Assembly (NCBI RefSeq): GCF_030296695.1
Contig: NZ_AP027737.1
Location: 1,922,001-1,986,000, forward strand
Length of the DNA: 64,000 bases
DNA from: Agromyces mangrovi
Lineage (GTDB): Bacteria; Actinomycetota; Actinomycetes; Actinomycetales; Microbacteriaceae
Direction: 5' to 3'
Shown here: one piece after another, positions 1 through 9,328 of the stretch
Numbering within the stretch: the first letter of the stretch is position 1
How the letters are laid out: every line of letters starts with the position of its first letter
Notes under the pieces: generated by a model
Told to the model about the DNA's origin: nothing
Databases searched by the model: none
What the model saw: the letters and a program-made list of their open reading frames with translations, nothing else
Position numbers and translations under genes: made by a program

Positions 1-489
1 GCGAGTCGTTCAGGCGGTCCTGTCGGCCGCGCATGTCGGTCTGGCCGGGGTAGTTCGAGCCCTCGGCGAGCCAGATCTTGAGGTCGCGCGACCCGGTCCG
101 GTCCATGATGTCGATGCACTCGAGGTGGTGGTCGATCGCCTTCTGGCGGATGCTCGCGTCCTCGTGGGTCAGGGCGCCGAACTTGTAGTCGTCGTCCTGG
201 AAGGTGTTCGAGTTGATCGTGCCGAGCGAGACGCCGAGGTCCTCGGCGTGCTTGCGCAGGTCGTCGTACGAGTCGACCTTGTCCCACGGGATGTGCAGGG
301 CCACCGACGGGGAGAGGGCGGTGTACGTGTTGACTTGCGCGGCGTCGGCGATCTTCTCGTAGGGGTCGCGGGGGTGCCGGGCGTGCCGAACACCTTGAAG
401 CGGGTGCCCGAGTTGCCGAAGGCCCAGCTGGGCAGCTCGATGGCCTGCTTGGCGAGTTCGGCCTGGATGTCTGGCGTCAGGATGCTCAC
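1..489 (-). pseudogene. rhaI: L-rhamnose isomerase, N-terminal part, frameshifted, runs off the window
   Basis: Converts L-rhamnose to L-rhamnulose in the cytoplasm, the first committed step of rhamnose breakdown. The start at 489 reads MSILTPDIQAELAKQAIELP and continues to FKVFGTPGTP. There the frame breaks in the G run at 370-374: with one more G, the continuation reads RDPYEK, then a region rich in family-typical residues (NTYTALSP, LHIPWDK, GTINSNTFQDDDYKFG, LAEGSNYPGQ) to the left edge. The gene lies 30 bases downstream of the mutarotase gene on the same strand, so the two are probably cotranscribed. The remainder, and probably the kinase and aldolase, lie outside the window. The break could be a sequencing error. 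The family call is firm. Confidence 0.85.
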
Positions 490-518
490 TGGTCGTCGCT
501 TTCTGTGTCGGTGCCGGT

Positions 519-908
519 TCAGGCCGGCGGGGTCGGGCCGGGCTCGGCGTCGAGCGCGGCGAGTTGGTCCTCCAAGTGGAAGACCTCGGTCAGCTGGGGG
601 GCGCCCTGGTCGGGGCGTGCGCCGTCGAGGGCGACGAAGAAGGGGGCCATCTCGGCCTCCCAGGCCGCGGTGCGCGGGTCGGCGGCCAGTGCGCGCTGCG
701 CGGCCGCGTCGTCATCGGTCTCGTAGTAGCCGATGAGGAGTCCGTCGGGGCGGAGGAAGAGGGAGTAGTTGCGGCGGCCGGCGTCGGCGATCGCCTGGAG
801 CATCTCGGGCCAGACGGCCGCGTGCCGTCGGGTGTACTCCTCGAGGCGCTCGGGGTGCACCTGGAGCTGGAAGCACACGCGCTGCGGCGTCGGGGTGCTG
901 CTGCTCAT
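519..908 (-). CDS. rhaM: L-rhamnose mutarotase
   Basis: A 129-residue cytoplasmic enzyme that interconverts the alpha and beta anomers of L-rhamnose, supplying the form used by the isomerase. Family features seen are the N-terminal RVCFQLQVHPERLEEYTRRH, the central YSLFLRPDGLLIGYYE and the C-terminal LTEVFHLE. Length is somewhat above the usual ~105 because of extra residues at both ends. It is the first gene of a leftward unit with the isomerase, and a LacI-type palindrome sits 29 bases upstream at 937-949. Confidence 0.9.
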   Translation of the reverse strand: MSSSTPTPQRVCFQLQVHPERLEEYTRRHAAVWPEMLQAIADAGRRNYSLFLRPDGLLIGYYETDDDAAAQRALAADPRTAAWEAEMAPFFVALDGARPDQGAPQLTEVFHLEDQLAALDAEPGPTPPA

Positions 909-936
909 CGTCGAGCTCCGTTCGGGTGGTCGGTGG

Positions 937-949
937 TGAATCGTTTCAA
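937..949. promoter_or_regulatory. LacI-type operator upstream of rhaM
   Basis: The sequence TGAATCGTTTCAA is an imperfect palindrome of the LacI-family type. It resembles the sites at 5146-5157, 5291-5304 and 18934-18947, all in front of rhamnose or glycosidase genes. The LacI protein encoded at 9329-10351 is the likely ligand (inference). Confidence 0.6.
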
Positions 950-1030
950 CGATAGCGCCCCCGGCGTGTCGTCCGCAACTCCCGCGGCTAGGCTCGACCT
1001 CGAGTCACTCGACGCGGAGGAGCGCCCAGC

Positions 1031-1813
1031 ATGGAACACCAGGAACGGGCGCTCGCCGCCTTCGTCGCCGAGCAGCGCGCGGCGGGCGACGCCACCGGCG
1101 TGATCGTCGTCGGCTCCGTCGCGAGGGGCACCGAGCGCGAGGACTCCGACGTGGACGTCTACCTCGTCGTGCCCGACGAGCACTTCCGCCGCGCGCTCGC
1201 CGAGAACCGCGTCGCCTGGGTCGAGCGCGAGGGCGCCGACTACCCGGGCGGGTACGTCGACGTGAAACTCACCTGCCGCTGGTACCTGGCCGAGGCCGCG
1301 CGGCACGGCGACGACCCGACCCGCGCCTCGTTCGAGGGCGCGCGCGTGGCCTGGTCGCGCGACCCCGGGCTCGGCCGCGCGATCGAGGCGGTCGCCCGGC
1401 TCGACGAGGCGGAGTGGGACCGACGCGTCGCGTCCCACCTCGCGCAGGTGCGTCTCCACGGCGGCTACTTCCTCGACCAGGCCGTCGCGTCGGGCGACGA
1501 CTTCCTCCGCGCGCACGCGACGACGCACCTCACGCTCGCGGTGGCGCGGCTCGCGCTCGCGACGGAGCGGCGGTTCCTGCGCGGGCCGAAGTACGTCACG
1601 GCCGCGATGGCCGACCTCCCCGTGCCCGGCGACGTGGCCGCCGCGTGGCGCGACGCGGTCGCGACCGGTGGGCCCGAGGCATCCGCTCGCCTGATCGCGG
1701 CCGTCGAGGCGTGGACCGGCGACGTGCTGCCGGCCGAGTCCACGCTCTCGACGTTCATCCGCGACAACGAGCTGGCATGGCTCCGGGGCACGCTCCCCGC
1801 GGAGTACGCCTGA
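1031..1813 (+). CDS. nucleotidyltransferase-domain protein
   Basis: A 260-residue protein with the minimal nucleotidyltransferase signature: GSVARG at residues 28-33 followed by a DSDVDV acidic motif at 38-43, as in aminoglycoside nucleotidyltransferase-like and MNT-type enzymes. The C-terminal half is helical and probably binds substrate. The start is supported by GGAGGAG about nine bases upstream; a TAGGCT -10-like box lies further up near 990. It stands alone between two leftward units, so its job is not linked to rhamnose. Substrate unknown; neither a partner HEPN gene nor a resistance context is visible. Confidence 0.7.
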   Translation: MEHQERALAAFVAEQRAAGDATGVIVVGSVARGTEREDSDVDVYLVVPDEHFRRALAENRVAWVEREGADYPGGYVDVKLTCRWYLAEAARHGDDPTRASFEGARVAWSRDPGLGRAIEAVARLDEAEWDRRVASHLAQVRLHGGYFLDQAVASGDDFLRAHATTHLTLAVARLALATERRFLRGPKYVTAAMADLPVPGDVAAAWRDAVATGGPEASARLIAAVEAWTGDVLPAESTLSTFIRDNELAWLRGTLPAEYA

Positions 1814-1825
1814 GCCATCGGTGCA

Positions 1826-2731
1826 TCACCCCTTGACGGCGCCGCTCGTCATGCCCGCCACGATCTGCCGGTTGAAGAAGATGTAGAGGATCAGCGGCGG
1901 GATCGTGATGATCAGGATGTTCATGAACAGCAGGTTCCACTGGTTCCCCGACTGCGACTGGAAGTTGTAGAGCGTCAGCTGCACCGTCGGCTCGCCCGGC
2001 AGGAAGTACAGGGCGTTCACGAACGTGTTGAACACCGCCACGGCCTGCACCACGATCACGGTCACGATCACGCCGCGCAGCAGCGGGAAGATGACGGTGA
2101 AGAACAGTCGCATCGACCCCGCGCCGTCGATGATCGCCGCTTCGTCGAGCTCCTTCGGGATCGACGACACGAACGCGCGGATGAGCAGCACCGTGAACGC
2201 GAGCCCGAACGTGATCTCGATCAGGATCAGGCCGATCAGCGTGCCGTAGATCTCGAGCGACTGCATGACCCACACCGTCGGCACGACCGCCGGGGGGATG
2301 ATGAGGCCCGCGAGCACGAGGAGCATCACGACGCCGTTCCAGCGCGACTTCCGGCGCTGGAGCACGTAGCCGACCATCGAGCCGAGGATCACCATGATCG
2401 CGACGGATGCCACGGTGAGCACGATCGAGTTCCAGAACGCGGTCACCACCATGTAGTTGCGCGTCTCGAGCACCGCGATGAAGTTCTCCCAGAGCATCCA
2501 CTGCTCCGGCGGCGCGAACTCGAAGAGCGACGCCTCCTGGCGGTCCTTGCCCGCCATGAAGAGGATGAACAGGAACGGCAGCAGGAACACGATGATCGAC
2601 GCGAGGATCGCGATCGACCCCATGCCGTAGCGCTGGAGCTTGCCCTTCCAGGTGAGCTTGCGACGCTTGCGCACCTTGAGGGGCTTCTGTCCGTCCGCGA
2701 GCTGGGTCGTGACGACGCGCGTCTCGGTCAC
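1826..2731 (-). CDS. ABC sugar transporter permease (MalG type), probable L-rhamnose/rhamnoside importer
   Basis: A 301-residue inner-membrane subunit with six predicted membrane segments. The binding-protein-dependent transport signature EAAIIDGAGSMRLFF lies in the second half, and the C-terminal end IVAGMTSGAVKG is typical of MalG-type partners. The GTG start at 2731 overlaps the stop of the upstream permease by four bases (GTGA). With the genes at 2728-3660 and 3765-5087 it forms a CUT1 importer. No ATPase gene is present, as is usual for actinobacteria that use a shared MsiK-type ATPase. Substrate is inferred from neighbours: rhamnose isomerase, mutarotase and a rhamnosidase. Confidence 0.88.
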   Translation of the reverse strand: MTETRVVTTQLADGQKPLKVRKRRKLTWKGKLQRYGMGSIAILASIIVFLLPFLFILFMAGKDRQEASLFEFAPPEQWMLWENFIAVLETRNYMVVTAFWNSIVLTVASVAIMVILGSMVGYVLQRRKSRWNGVVMLLVLAGLIIPPAVVPTVWVMQSLEIYGTLIGLILIEITFGLAFTVLLIRAFVSSIPKELDEAAIIDGAGSMRLFFTVIFPLLRGVIVTVIVVQAVAVFNTFVNALYFLPGEPTVQLTLYNFQSQSGNQWNLLFMNILIITIPPLILYIFFNRQIVAGMTSGAVKG

Positions 2732-3660
2732 TGCTCGACCTCCCTCTTCCGGAGCCACATACTGAGGGGCACGACGATGGCCGTCACCACGAGGAACAGG
2801 ATCACGTTGCCCGCGGTGGACAGGCCGTAGAAGCCGGCTTGGTACTGCTTGTAGATGACCGATGCGATCACGTCGCTCGTGAAGCCCGGTCCGCCTCTCG
2901 TCATCGCCCAGATGAGGTCGAACGATCGCAGGCCGCCGATGAGCGAGAGCAGGACGACCGTGCTGGTCGCCGGCCACGAGAGGGGCAGCGTGATGTGCCA
3001 GAAGCTGCGCCACGCGCTCGCGCCGTCGACGCGGGCCGCCTCGTAGTACTCCTGGGGAATGCCGACGATGCCGGCGATGTAGATGAGGGTGGCGAGGCCC
3101 ACGCCGCGCCAGACGTCGACGAGGGCGACCGAGTACAGCGCCCAGGCCGGATCGGTGAGCCAGCCGGGCCCGTCGATGCCGAACCAGGAGAGCACCTCGT
3201 TGATGGCGCCGTCGAACGGGTCCATCAGGGCGCGGAAGGTGAAGCCGACGCCGATCACCGAGACCAGCACCGGGAAGAACACGACCGAGCGGAGGTACCC
3301 GCGGCCGATGACGCTGGAGGTGAGCAGCACGCCGAGCAGGAGGCCCAGGATGACCTTCAGGCCCGACGTCAGGAAGCCGAAGATGAACGTGTTGATGAAG
3401 CCCTGCACGAGCGCCGGCTCGCGGAAGAACTGCACGTAGTTGTCGAACCCGATGAACTCGACGTCGAAGATCGACCAACGGGTGAGGCTGAAGTAGAACG
3501 ACGAGATCGTCGGCACCAGGAACAGCACCGTGAAGAGGATGCCGGCCGGGATGTAGAACCAGAGCGGGTACGGGCTCTTCGCCGGCCGTCGCTTCTGCTT
3601 GCCCTCGGGGCGAGGGGGCGGGGTGGACTTCGCCGTCGGGGGCGTCGCTGTCGCGGTCAT
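2728..3660 (-). CDS. ABC sugar transporter permease (MalF type)
   Basis: A 310-residue membrane subunit. A basic, proline-rich N-terminus (about 30 residues) precedes the first membrane helix YIPAGILFTVLFLVP. The coupling-loop signature EYYEAARVDGASAWRSFWHITLP is present near residue 210. It is the middle gene of the CUT1 importer operon, 104 bases below the binding-protein gene and overlapping the next permease by four bases. It forms the transmembrane pore with the product of 1826-2731. Substrate is inferred, as for its partner, to be rhamnose or a short rhamnoside. Confidence 0.88.
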   Translation of the reverse strand: MTATATPPTAKSTPPPRPEGKQKRRPAKSPYPLWFYIPAGILFTVLFLVPTISSFYFSLTRWSIFDVEFIGFDNYVQFFREPALVQGFINTFIFGFLTSGLKVILGLLLGVLLTSSVIGRGYLRSVVFFPVLVSVIGVGFTFRALMDPFDGAINEVLSWFGIDGPGWLTDPAWALYSVALVDVWRGVGLATLIYIAGIVGIPQEYYEAARVDGASAWRSFWHITLPLSWPATSTVVLLSLIGGLRSFDLIWAMTRGGPGFTSDVIASVIYKQYQAGFYGLSTAGNVILFLVVTAIVVPLSMWLRKREVEQ

Positions 3661-3764
3661 CGAATCTCCATTGATCAGTGTTCCGCCGACGGGCGAGGGG
3701 CCGGCGGCCGGGTGGCCGCCGGCCCCTCGCTGTCGTTGGACTACACGTTACGCGTCAGGCGCGC

Positions 3765-5087
3765 CTACCAGTCGAGACCGAGCTGGGCGGCCTGCTTCTC
3801 CACGTCCTCGTCGTAGAGCGCGGCGCCGTCCTCGGCCGAGCGGATGCCCGAACCGACCTCGACCGTGATCTGCTCGAGGGCCGGTCCCTTGATGGGGGAG
3901 AGGAACTCGAGCGCCGGAGCGGTGCGTCCCTCGTCGAAGTAGGGCTGCATGTCCTTCACCAGCTGGGGCACGTCGTCGGGCAGCGTGCAGTTGGTCATCG
4001 AGAACGGGCCGTTGGCGCCACCCGCGGTGACCTGGATCTCGCAGCCCTCGGCGGTGACGGTGAAGGCCAGGAAGTCCTTCACGGCGTCGAGCGTCGCGCC
4101 CTCGGTGGTGTTCGGGACGTACAGGCCGCCCGGCTGCCACATGGTGAGCGTCGTGTCCGCGGCATCCTGCGCCGGCAGGGCGAAGACGCCCACGTCGTTC
4201 AGGTTGTCGGGGTACGAGTTCTGCAGCACGCCGACCGCGAAGCTCAGCATCGGGTAGACCGCCGCCTCGCCGGTCGCTACCATGCGCACGCCGTCGTCGT
4301 AGAGCGCCGACGCGAAGTCCTCGTTGAAGAGGTCCTCCTCGTAGGCGTCCTGCTGGTTGAGGAAGCCCTGCAGCGCCGGCTGGTCGACGTACTTGGCGTT
4401 GCCCGCCGTGTACTCCTCGGCCCAGCTCGGGTCCTGCGTGTCGACGTTGCCGAAGTCGCCCAGCACGAAGAGCTGGCTCGTCCAGGTGTCGCCGTAGGTC
4501 TGGGCGATCGGCACGTAGCCGGCGTCCTTGATGGCCTGGCTGTTCTCGATGAACGTGTCCCAGTCCTCGGGGATCTCGAGACCGAGCTCCTCGTAGATCG
4601 GGATGTTGTAGAGCGCGGCGCCCGCCATCGACGTGCCGATCGGGGTGCCGTACACGCCGTTGTCGGTCGAGACGACGGTCTTGAAGTCGTCGGTCAGGTC
4701 GGCGACCCAGGGCTGGTCGTCGAGGTTGGTGAGCGTCTGGTCCGGCCCGAGCGCCTGGAAGAGCGAGCCCGAGTTGTACAGGAACAGGTCGTTCATCTCG
4801 CCCGTCGCGAGGCGGGTCTTGACGATGTTGTCGCCCTCGCCGCCGCCCGGGCGCTGCTCGATGTCGAACGTGATGTTCGGGTTCGCCTCGGTGTACGCCG
4901 CGGTGAGCGCCTCGACCATCGAGACGGTCTGCTCGCCGTTGTCGATGAGGAACGAGAGCTGGATCGCCTCGTCGCCGTTCGAGTCCTCGTCGCCGCCTCC
5001 GGCGGAACATGCGGCCAGGGGAAGCGCCAGCAGGGCTGCTCCCGCCACCGCCACGGCGCGGGTGCGCCGGTTGCGTGTGATCTGCAT
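3765..5087 (-). CDS. ABC sugar transporter substrate-binding lipoprotein
   Basis: A 440-residue secreted lipoprotein of the extracellular solute-binding family 1. A basic N-terminus and hydrophobic stretch end in the lipobox LAAC with Cys27 as the lipidated residue, followed by a Gly/Asp/Glu-rich linker. The start at 5087 is fixed by a perfect AAGGAGG at 5093-5099. It captures the sugar outside the cell and delivers it to the two permeases downstream. A LacI-type palindrome (TGAAACGGTTCA, 5146-5157) lies in its upstream region, so expression is probably repressed without substrate. The ligand is inferred (rhamnose or rhamnoside). Confidence 0.9.
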   Translation of the reverse strand: MQITRNRRTRAVAVAGAALLALPLAACSAGGGDEDSNGDEAIQLSFLIDNGEQTVSMVEALTAAYTEANPNITFDIEQRPGGGEGDNIVKTRLATGEMNDLFLYNSGSLFQALGPDQTLTNLDDQPWVADLTDDFKTVVSTDNGVYGTPIGTSMAGAALYNIPIYEELGLEIPEDWDTFIENSQAIKDAGYVPIAQTYGDTWTSQLFVLGDFGNVDTQDPSWAEEYTAGNAKYVDQPALQGFLNQQDAYEEDLFNEDFASALYDDGVRMVATGEAAVYPMLSFAVGVLQNSYPDNLNDVGVFALPAQDAADTTLTMWQPGGLYVPNTTEGATLDAVKDFLAFTVTAEGCEIQVTAGGANGPFSMTNCTLPDDVPQLVKDMQPYFDEGRTAPALEFLSPIKGPALEQITVEVGSGIRSAEDGAALYDEDVEKQAAQLGLDW

Positions 5088-5145
5088 CTTTACCTCCTTG
5101 TAAAGAGAGCGGACAGCCTCGGTGCGTGCTGTCCCGCCTCTGCTT

Positions 5146-5157
5146 TGAAACGGTTCA
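5146..5157. promoter_or_regulatory. LacI-type operator upstream of the rhamnose ABC importer
   Basis: A perfect 12-base palindrome TGAAACGGTTCA, 59 bases upstream of the binding-protein start. This AAACGGTT-type core is the classic form recognised by LacI-family regulators. Confidence 0.65.
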
Positions 5158-5278
5158 GTTGGACTGTATGCCCGTTGAGCGTCGCTCGTCAAATGTTTCT
5201 CGGTAACGATCGTGCAACGCATTGATTCGTTTCATTCGGTTTTGGGCCGAACGACCCGCACCTCGTCGTGCGAACTGG

Positions 5279-5304
5279 TTGACATGATGCGTGAATCGAT
5301 TCAC
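5279..5304 (+). promoter_or_regulatory. promoter -35 box with overlapping LacI-type operator for the rhamnosidase gene
   Basis: A consensus TTGACA at 5279-5284 is followed by the perfect palindrome GTGAATCGATTCAC at 5291-5304. The palindrome falls where the spacer between -35 and -10 would be, an arrangement in which a bound repressor would block RNA polymerase. The rhamnosidase start is at 5350. Together with 5146-5157 it makes a divergent, doubly operated intergenic region. Confidence 0.6.
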
Positions 5305-5349
5305 GATGACAAGTGCCCGAGCGAAGATGCTCGGAGCGGAAGGATCACG

Positions 5350-8164
5350 ATGAGCGACCCCCGAACCGTCCGAGTCGATGCAGGGGCTCCGCGTGGCAGC
5401 GATGTCGTCGCGTTCCCGCGGCCGCGCCTGGGCTGGGCGACCGAGACGGACACCCCCGACTGGCTGCAGGCGTCGGCCGAACTGGAGCTCCACCGAGCCG
5501 GCGGCATCGAGACCGCGACCGTCGCCGGCCGCGACTCGGTCGGCGTGGACTGGCCGTTCGCCTCGCTCGCCCCACGCGAGCGGGCACAGCTGCGCGTGCG
5601 CACCACCGGCGCGGACGGCATCACCGGCCCGTGGAGCGAGCCCCGCGAGATCCGCGCCGGGTTCCTCGCCGAGGGGAGTGGGACGCCGCGCCGATCGCCC
5701 ATGCGGACCCGGAGACCCACGCCCAACCCGCGCTGCTGCGCACCGAGTTCGCGCTCGACCGCCCCGTGGCATCCGCGACCCTCTACGCCACCGCGCTCGG
5801 CGCGTACCAGGTCGCGATCAACGGCGACGACGTCGACGACCAGGTGCTGAAGCCCGGTTGGACCCCCTACCGCGAGCGGCTCATCCACGAGACGACGGAT
5901 GTCACGGGGCTGCTGCGCGACGGCGCCAACGCGATCGGCGTGCGGATCGCCGGCGCGTGGGCCACCGAGCGGTACGGGTTCCGCGAGCACGCCCGCACGA
6001 TCTACGGCGACCAGCCCGCGTTCGCGGCCCTGCTCGTGGTCGAATTCGACGACGGCACCGAGCTGCGCGTGCGCACCGCGCCCGACGCCTGGCACTCGCA
6101 TCCGTCGCCCGTGACCGCGAGCGGCATCTACGCGGGCGAGTCGTACGACGCCCGCCGCGAGCTGTCGGGCTGGTCGGAGCCCGGGTTCGACGCGTCCGCG
6201 TGGACGCCCGCCGTCGCCGGCCCCGACTTCGTCGTGCCCGAGGCCCGCACCTCGCCGTTCGTGCGGCGCATCGAGGAGCTGCCGGTGCGCGAGGTCATCA
6301 CGACGCCCTCCGGCGCCACCGTGCTCGACTTCGGGCAGAACCTCGTCGGCCGCCTGCGCATCACGGTGCGCGGCGCGGCTGGCGACACCGTGACCCTGCG
6401 GCACGCCGAGGTGCTCGAGCACGGCGAACTGGGCGTGCGCCCGCTTCGTGCGGCCGAGGCGACCGACCACTACACGCTGGCCGGTGGCGGCGAAGAGAGC
6501 TGGGAGCCCGAGTTCACCTTCCACGGCTTCCGCTACGCGGAGGTCTCGGGCTGGCCGGGCGAGTTCGACCCGGCCGACGTGTCCGCGGTGGTGCTGCACA
6601 GCGACATGGAGCGCACGGGCTGGTTCGACACCTCGCACGACCTGGTGCGGCAGCTGCACGAGAACGTGGTCTGGGGCCTGCGCGGCAACTTCCTGTACGT
6701 GCCGACCGACTGTCCGCAGCGCGACGAGCGCCTCGGCTGGACGGGCGACATCCAGGTCTTCGCGCCCACCGCGAGCTTCCTCTACGACGTGCGCGGGTTC
6801 CTCGACTCGTGGCTCGTCGACCTCGAGATCGAGCAGGTCGACGGGGTCGTGCCGTTCGTCGTGCCGAACGTGCTCGACGACGACCCGCCCCCGCCGCGGC
6901 CTGGGGCGACGCCGCGACCGTCGTGCCATGGGTGCTCGCCGAGCGGTTCGGCGACGAGCAGGTGCTCGCGCGCCAGTACCCGAGCATGGTCGCCTGGACC
7001 GAGGCGATCCTCGCCGTCGCGGGCGAGCGGCGCCTCTGGGAGGGGCGGTTCCAGTTCGGCGACTGGCTCGACCCGGATGCCCCGCCGGAGAACCCGTTCA
7101 AGGCGAAGACCGACACCGACATCGTCGCGAGCGCGTACCTGTACAAGTCGGTCGACCTCGTCGCGCGGGCGGCCGAGCGGCTCGGCCACTCCGCCGACGC
7201 CGAACGATTCGGCCGGCTGCGCGACCAGGTGCGCGAGGCATTCCTCGCCGAGTACGTCACGCCCTCGGGGCGCATGGTCTCCGACGCGCAGACCGGCTAC
7301 GCGGTGGCGATCGAGTTCGGCATCGCGCACGAGTCGCAGCGCCCCGCGCTCGGCGCCCGCCTCGCCGAGCTCTCCCGACGAGGCGGGTACCACATCGGCA
7401 CCGGCTTCGTCGGCACGCCGATCATCGCCGACGCGCTCACCCGCACCGGCCACGTCGACACCGCCCGGCGCCTGCTGACCGCGACCGGCAACCCGTCGTG
7501 GCTCTACCCGGTGACGATGGGCGCGACCACCATCTGGGAGCGCTGGGACTCGATGCTGCCCGACGGTTCGATCAACCCCGGCGAGATGACCTCGTTCAAC
7601 CACTACGCGCTCGGCGCGATCGCCGACTGGATGCACCGCGTGCTCGCGGGCCTCGCACCTGCGGCCGACGGCTACCGGGAGCTCCGCATCGCCCCCATGC
7701 CGCTCGAGGGCTTCGCGCACGCGTCGGCCGAACACCTCACGCCGTACGGCCTCGCGCGCGTCGCCTGGCGGCGCGACGGCGACGAGATCGCGGTGGATGC
7801 CTCGGTGCCGCCGAACACCACGGCGACCGTTCGGCTGCCCGGCGACGACGACGACCTCGAGGTGGGTTCGGGCGCGCACTCCTGGCGCGTGCCGGCCGCC
7901 CCGGCGTCCGCCGCGGCACCCGTGGCGGTGTCGCTCGACAGCCCGCTCGCCGACATCGTCGACGACCCCGAGGTGTACGCGACGCTCGCCGCGGCGCTCG
8001 ACGGCGACGAGCCGGGCAGCTCCGGCTCGCTGCTGCGCAGCGTCAGCTGGGTGCCGGGTCGCGAGCTCGGCGAGGCGATCCGCATGCGCACGACCCCCGA
8101 CCAGGTCGACGCCGTCGTGGCCGCGTTCGACGCACTCAACCGCGAGCGGGGGCTGGCCGGGTGA
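5350..8164 (+). pseudogene. GH78 alpha-L-rhamnosidase, broken by two frameshifts
   Basis: Removes terminal alpha-L-rhamnose from plant glycans or glycosides. The start at 5350 has GGAAGGA six bases upstream. The reading frame shifts twice. Near 5673-5676 a G is missing, after FLAEG; the next frame resumes with EWDAAPIAHADPE. At 6888-6892 a C is missing, after VLDDDPP; the next frame resumes AAAWGDAATVVPW. The joined product is about 938 residues. GH78 landmarks are PGWTPYRER, VLDFGQNLVGR, the catalytic-loop DCPQRDERLGWTGD and GATTIWERWDSM. No signal peptide is visible, so it is probably intracellular and acts on imported oligosaccharides. Both breaks are single-base losses in G/C runs, so assembly error is plausible. 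Confidence 0.85.
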
Positions 8165-9267
8165 CCGATACCGCCGTGCGGCGGGGCGGCATCGGGCTCG
8201 CCGCACTCGCGACCTACCTCGACGAGCGGCCCGTGCACCATCCGGACGACGGCCGGCAGGCGGCGCTCGCCGCCGTGCTCGGCGTGCCGGCGCACGATCC
8301 GCCCGAGGTGCGCGAGGTGGGCGGTTGGCGCACCGACGGCCTGCACGGCGGCGCGCTCGAGTGGAGCGCCGGGTACGGCCCGCCGACCGAGGCCTGGTGG
8401 GTCGCGCCCGAGGGCGACGGGCCCTTCCCTGCGGTCGTGCTGCTGCATGCCCACGGCGGCGTCACGCACGTCGGCGGGCGGCCGATGATCGACGTGCCGG
8501 GCGACGACGGGCGCATTCGCGCAGCCCGCGAGCGGCTCTACGCGGGGCTCGGCATCGGCAACGCGTTCGCGCAGGCCGGGTTCGCGGTCGTCGCGTTCGA
8601 CACGTTCGGGTGGGGGTCGCGCGCGGTCCGGCTCCGGCCGGGGTCGTCGACGGCGGCGCTGCTCGAGGCGCTCGAGGCGACGGATGCCGCGAACGGCATG
8701 CACCTCGACGGGCTCGCGCTCGGCGACCGCGAGGCATCCGTGCTCGAGCCGTCGCTGGCCCGGGCCGCATCGCTGCTCGGCACGTCGTTCGCCGGCCTCG
8801 TCGCGCACGACGACCTCGTCGCGCTCGACGCCGTGCGCTCGCTCCCGATGGTCGACGCCGACCGCATCTCGCTCTTCGGCTACTCGGGCGGCGGGGCGCG
8901 GGCCGCATTCCTGTCCGCGCTCGACGGCGGCTTCGACAGCGTCGTGGTCGCGTGCATGATGACCACGTGGCGCGCGCTCGTGCCCGACCACGTCGAGGCG
9001 CACTCGTGGCTCGTGAACAGCCCCGGCCTGCCGCGGCACGCCGAGCTGCACGAGCTGCTCGCGGCGCCCGAGCGCCCGCGTCGCCTGGTGCAGTACGGCC
9101 TGCACGACCACCTCTTCACGGAGGGCGGGATGCGCGCGGCGCACGTCGCGCTCGAGGCATCCGGCATCGCCTACCGCGGCAGCTTCCACGACGCCGGGCA
9201 CGAGCTCACGCCCGCGATGCTCGCCGAGGCGGTCGCGTTCGCCGGCTCCGGGGAGCCGCCGCGATGA
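8161..9267 (+). CDS. alpha/beta hydrolase of the acetyl-esterase/dienelactone hydrolase type
   Basis: A 368-residue serine hydrolase without a signal peptide. The nucleophile elbow GYSGGG has its Ser near residue 242, an oxyanion-type LHAHGG lies near 95-100, and a probable catalytic His is in DAGHEL near the C-terminus. The GTG start at 8161 overlaps the rhamnosidase stop (GTGA), so the two are translationally coupled. The pairing suggests it removes ester decorations (for example acetyl groups) from the same plant glycoside or oligosaccharide; that substrate is an inference. Confidence 0.75.
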   Translation: MTDTAVRRGGIGLAALATYLDERPVHHPDDGRQAALAAVLGVPAHDPPEVREVGGWRTDGLHGGALEWSAGYGPPTEAWWVAPEGDGPFPAVVLLHAHGGVTHVGGRPMIDVPGDDGRIRAARERLYAGLGIGNAFAQAGFAVVAFDTFGWGSRAVRLRPGSSTAALLEALEATDAANGMHLDGLALGDREASVLEPSLARAASLLGTSFAGLVAHDDLVALDAVRSLPMVDADRISLFGYSGGGARAAFLSALDGGFDSVVVACMMTTWRALVPDHVEAHSWLVNSPGLPRHAELHELLAAPERPRRLVQYGLHDHLFTEGGMRAAHVALEASGIAYRGSFHDAGHELTPAMLAEAVAFAGSGEPPR

Positions 9268-9328
9268 TCGCGCTCCCATGCCCTACACTCGCCGTCAGGT
9301 CGACGGGGCCGGAGGGAGGGCGGACGCC

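Noticed and set aside
169..3478. Alternative long frames over rhaI and the ABC permeases
   Set aside because: Composition is Arg/His/Pro-rich and they overlap well-supported genes; no family motif was found.
6448..8160. Long open frame running in a different frame through the rhamnosidase gene into the hydrolase
   Set aside because: Arg/Pro/Ala-rich shadow of GC-rich coding sequence; only the part from GTG 8161 has hydrolase motifs.
8161..9267. Hydrolase considered as a C-terminal domain of the rhamnosidase
   Set aside because: A stop at 8162-8164 separates them in the rhamnosidase frame and a GTG start overlaps it, so it is a separate coupled gene.
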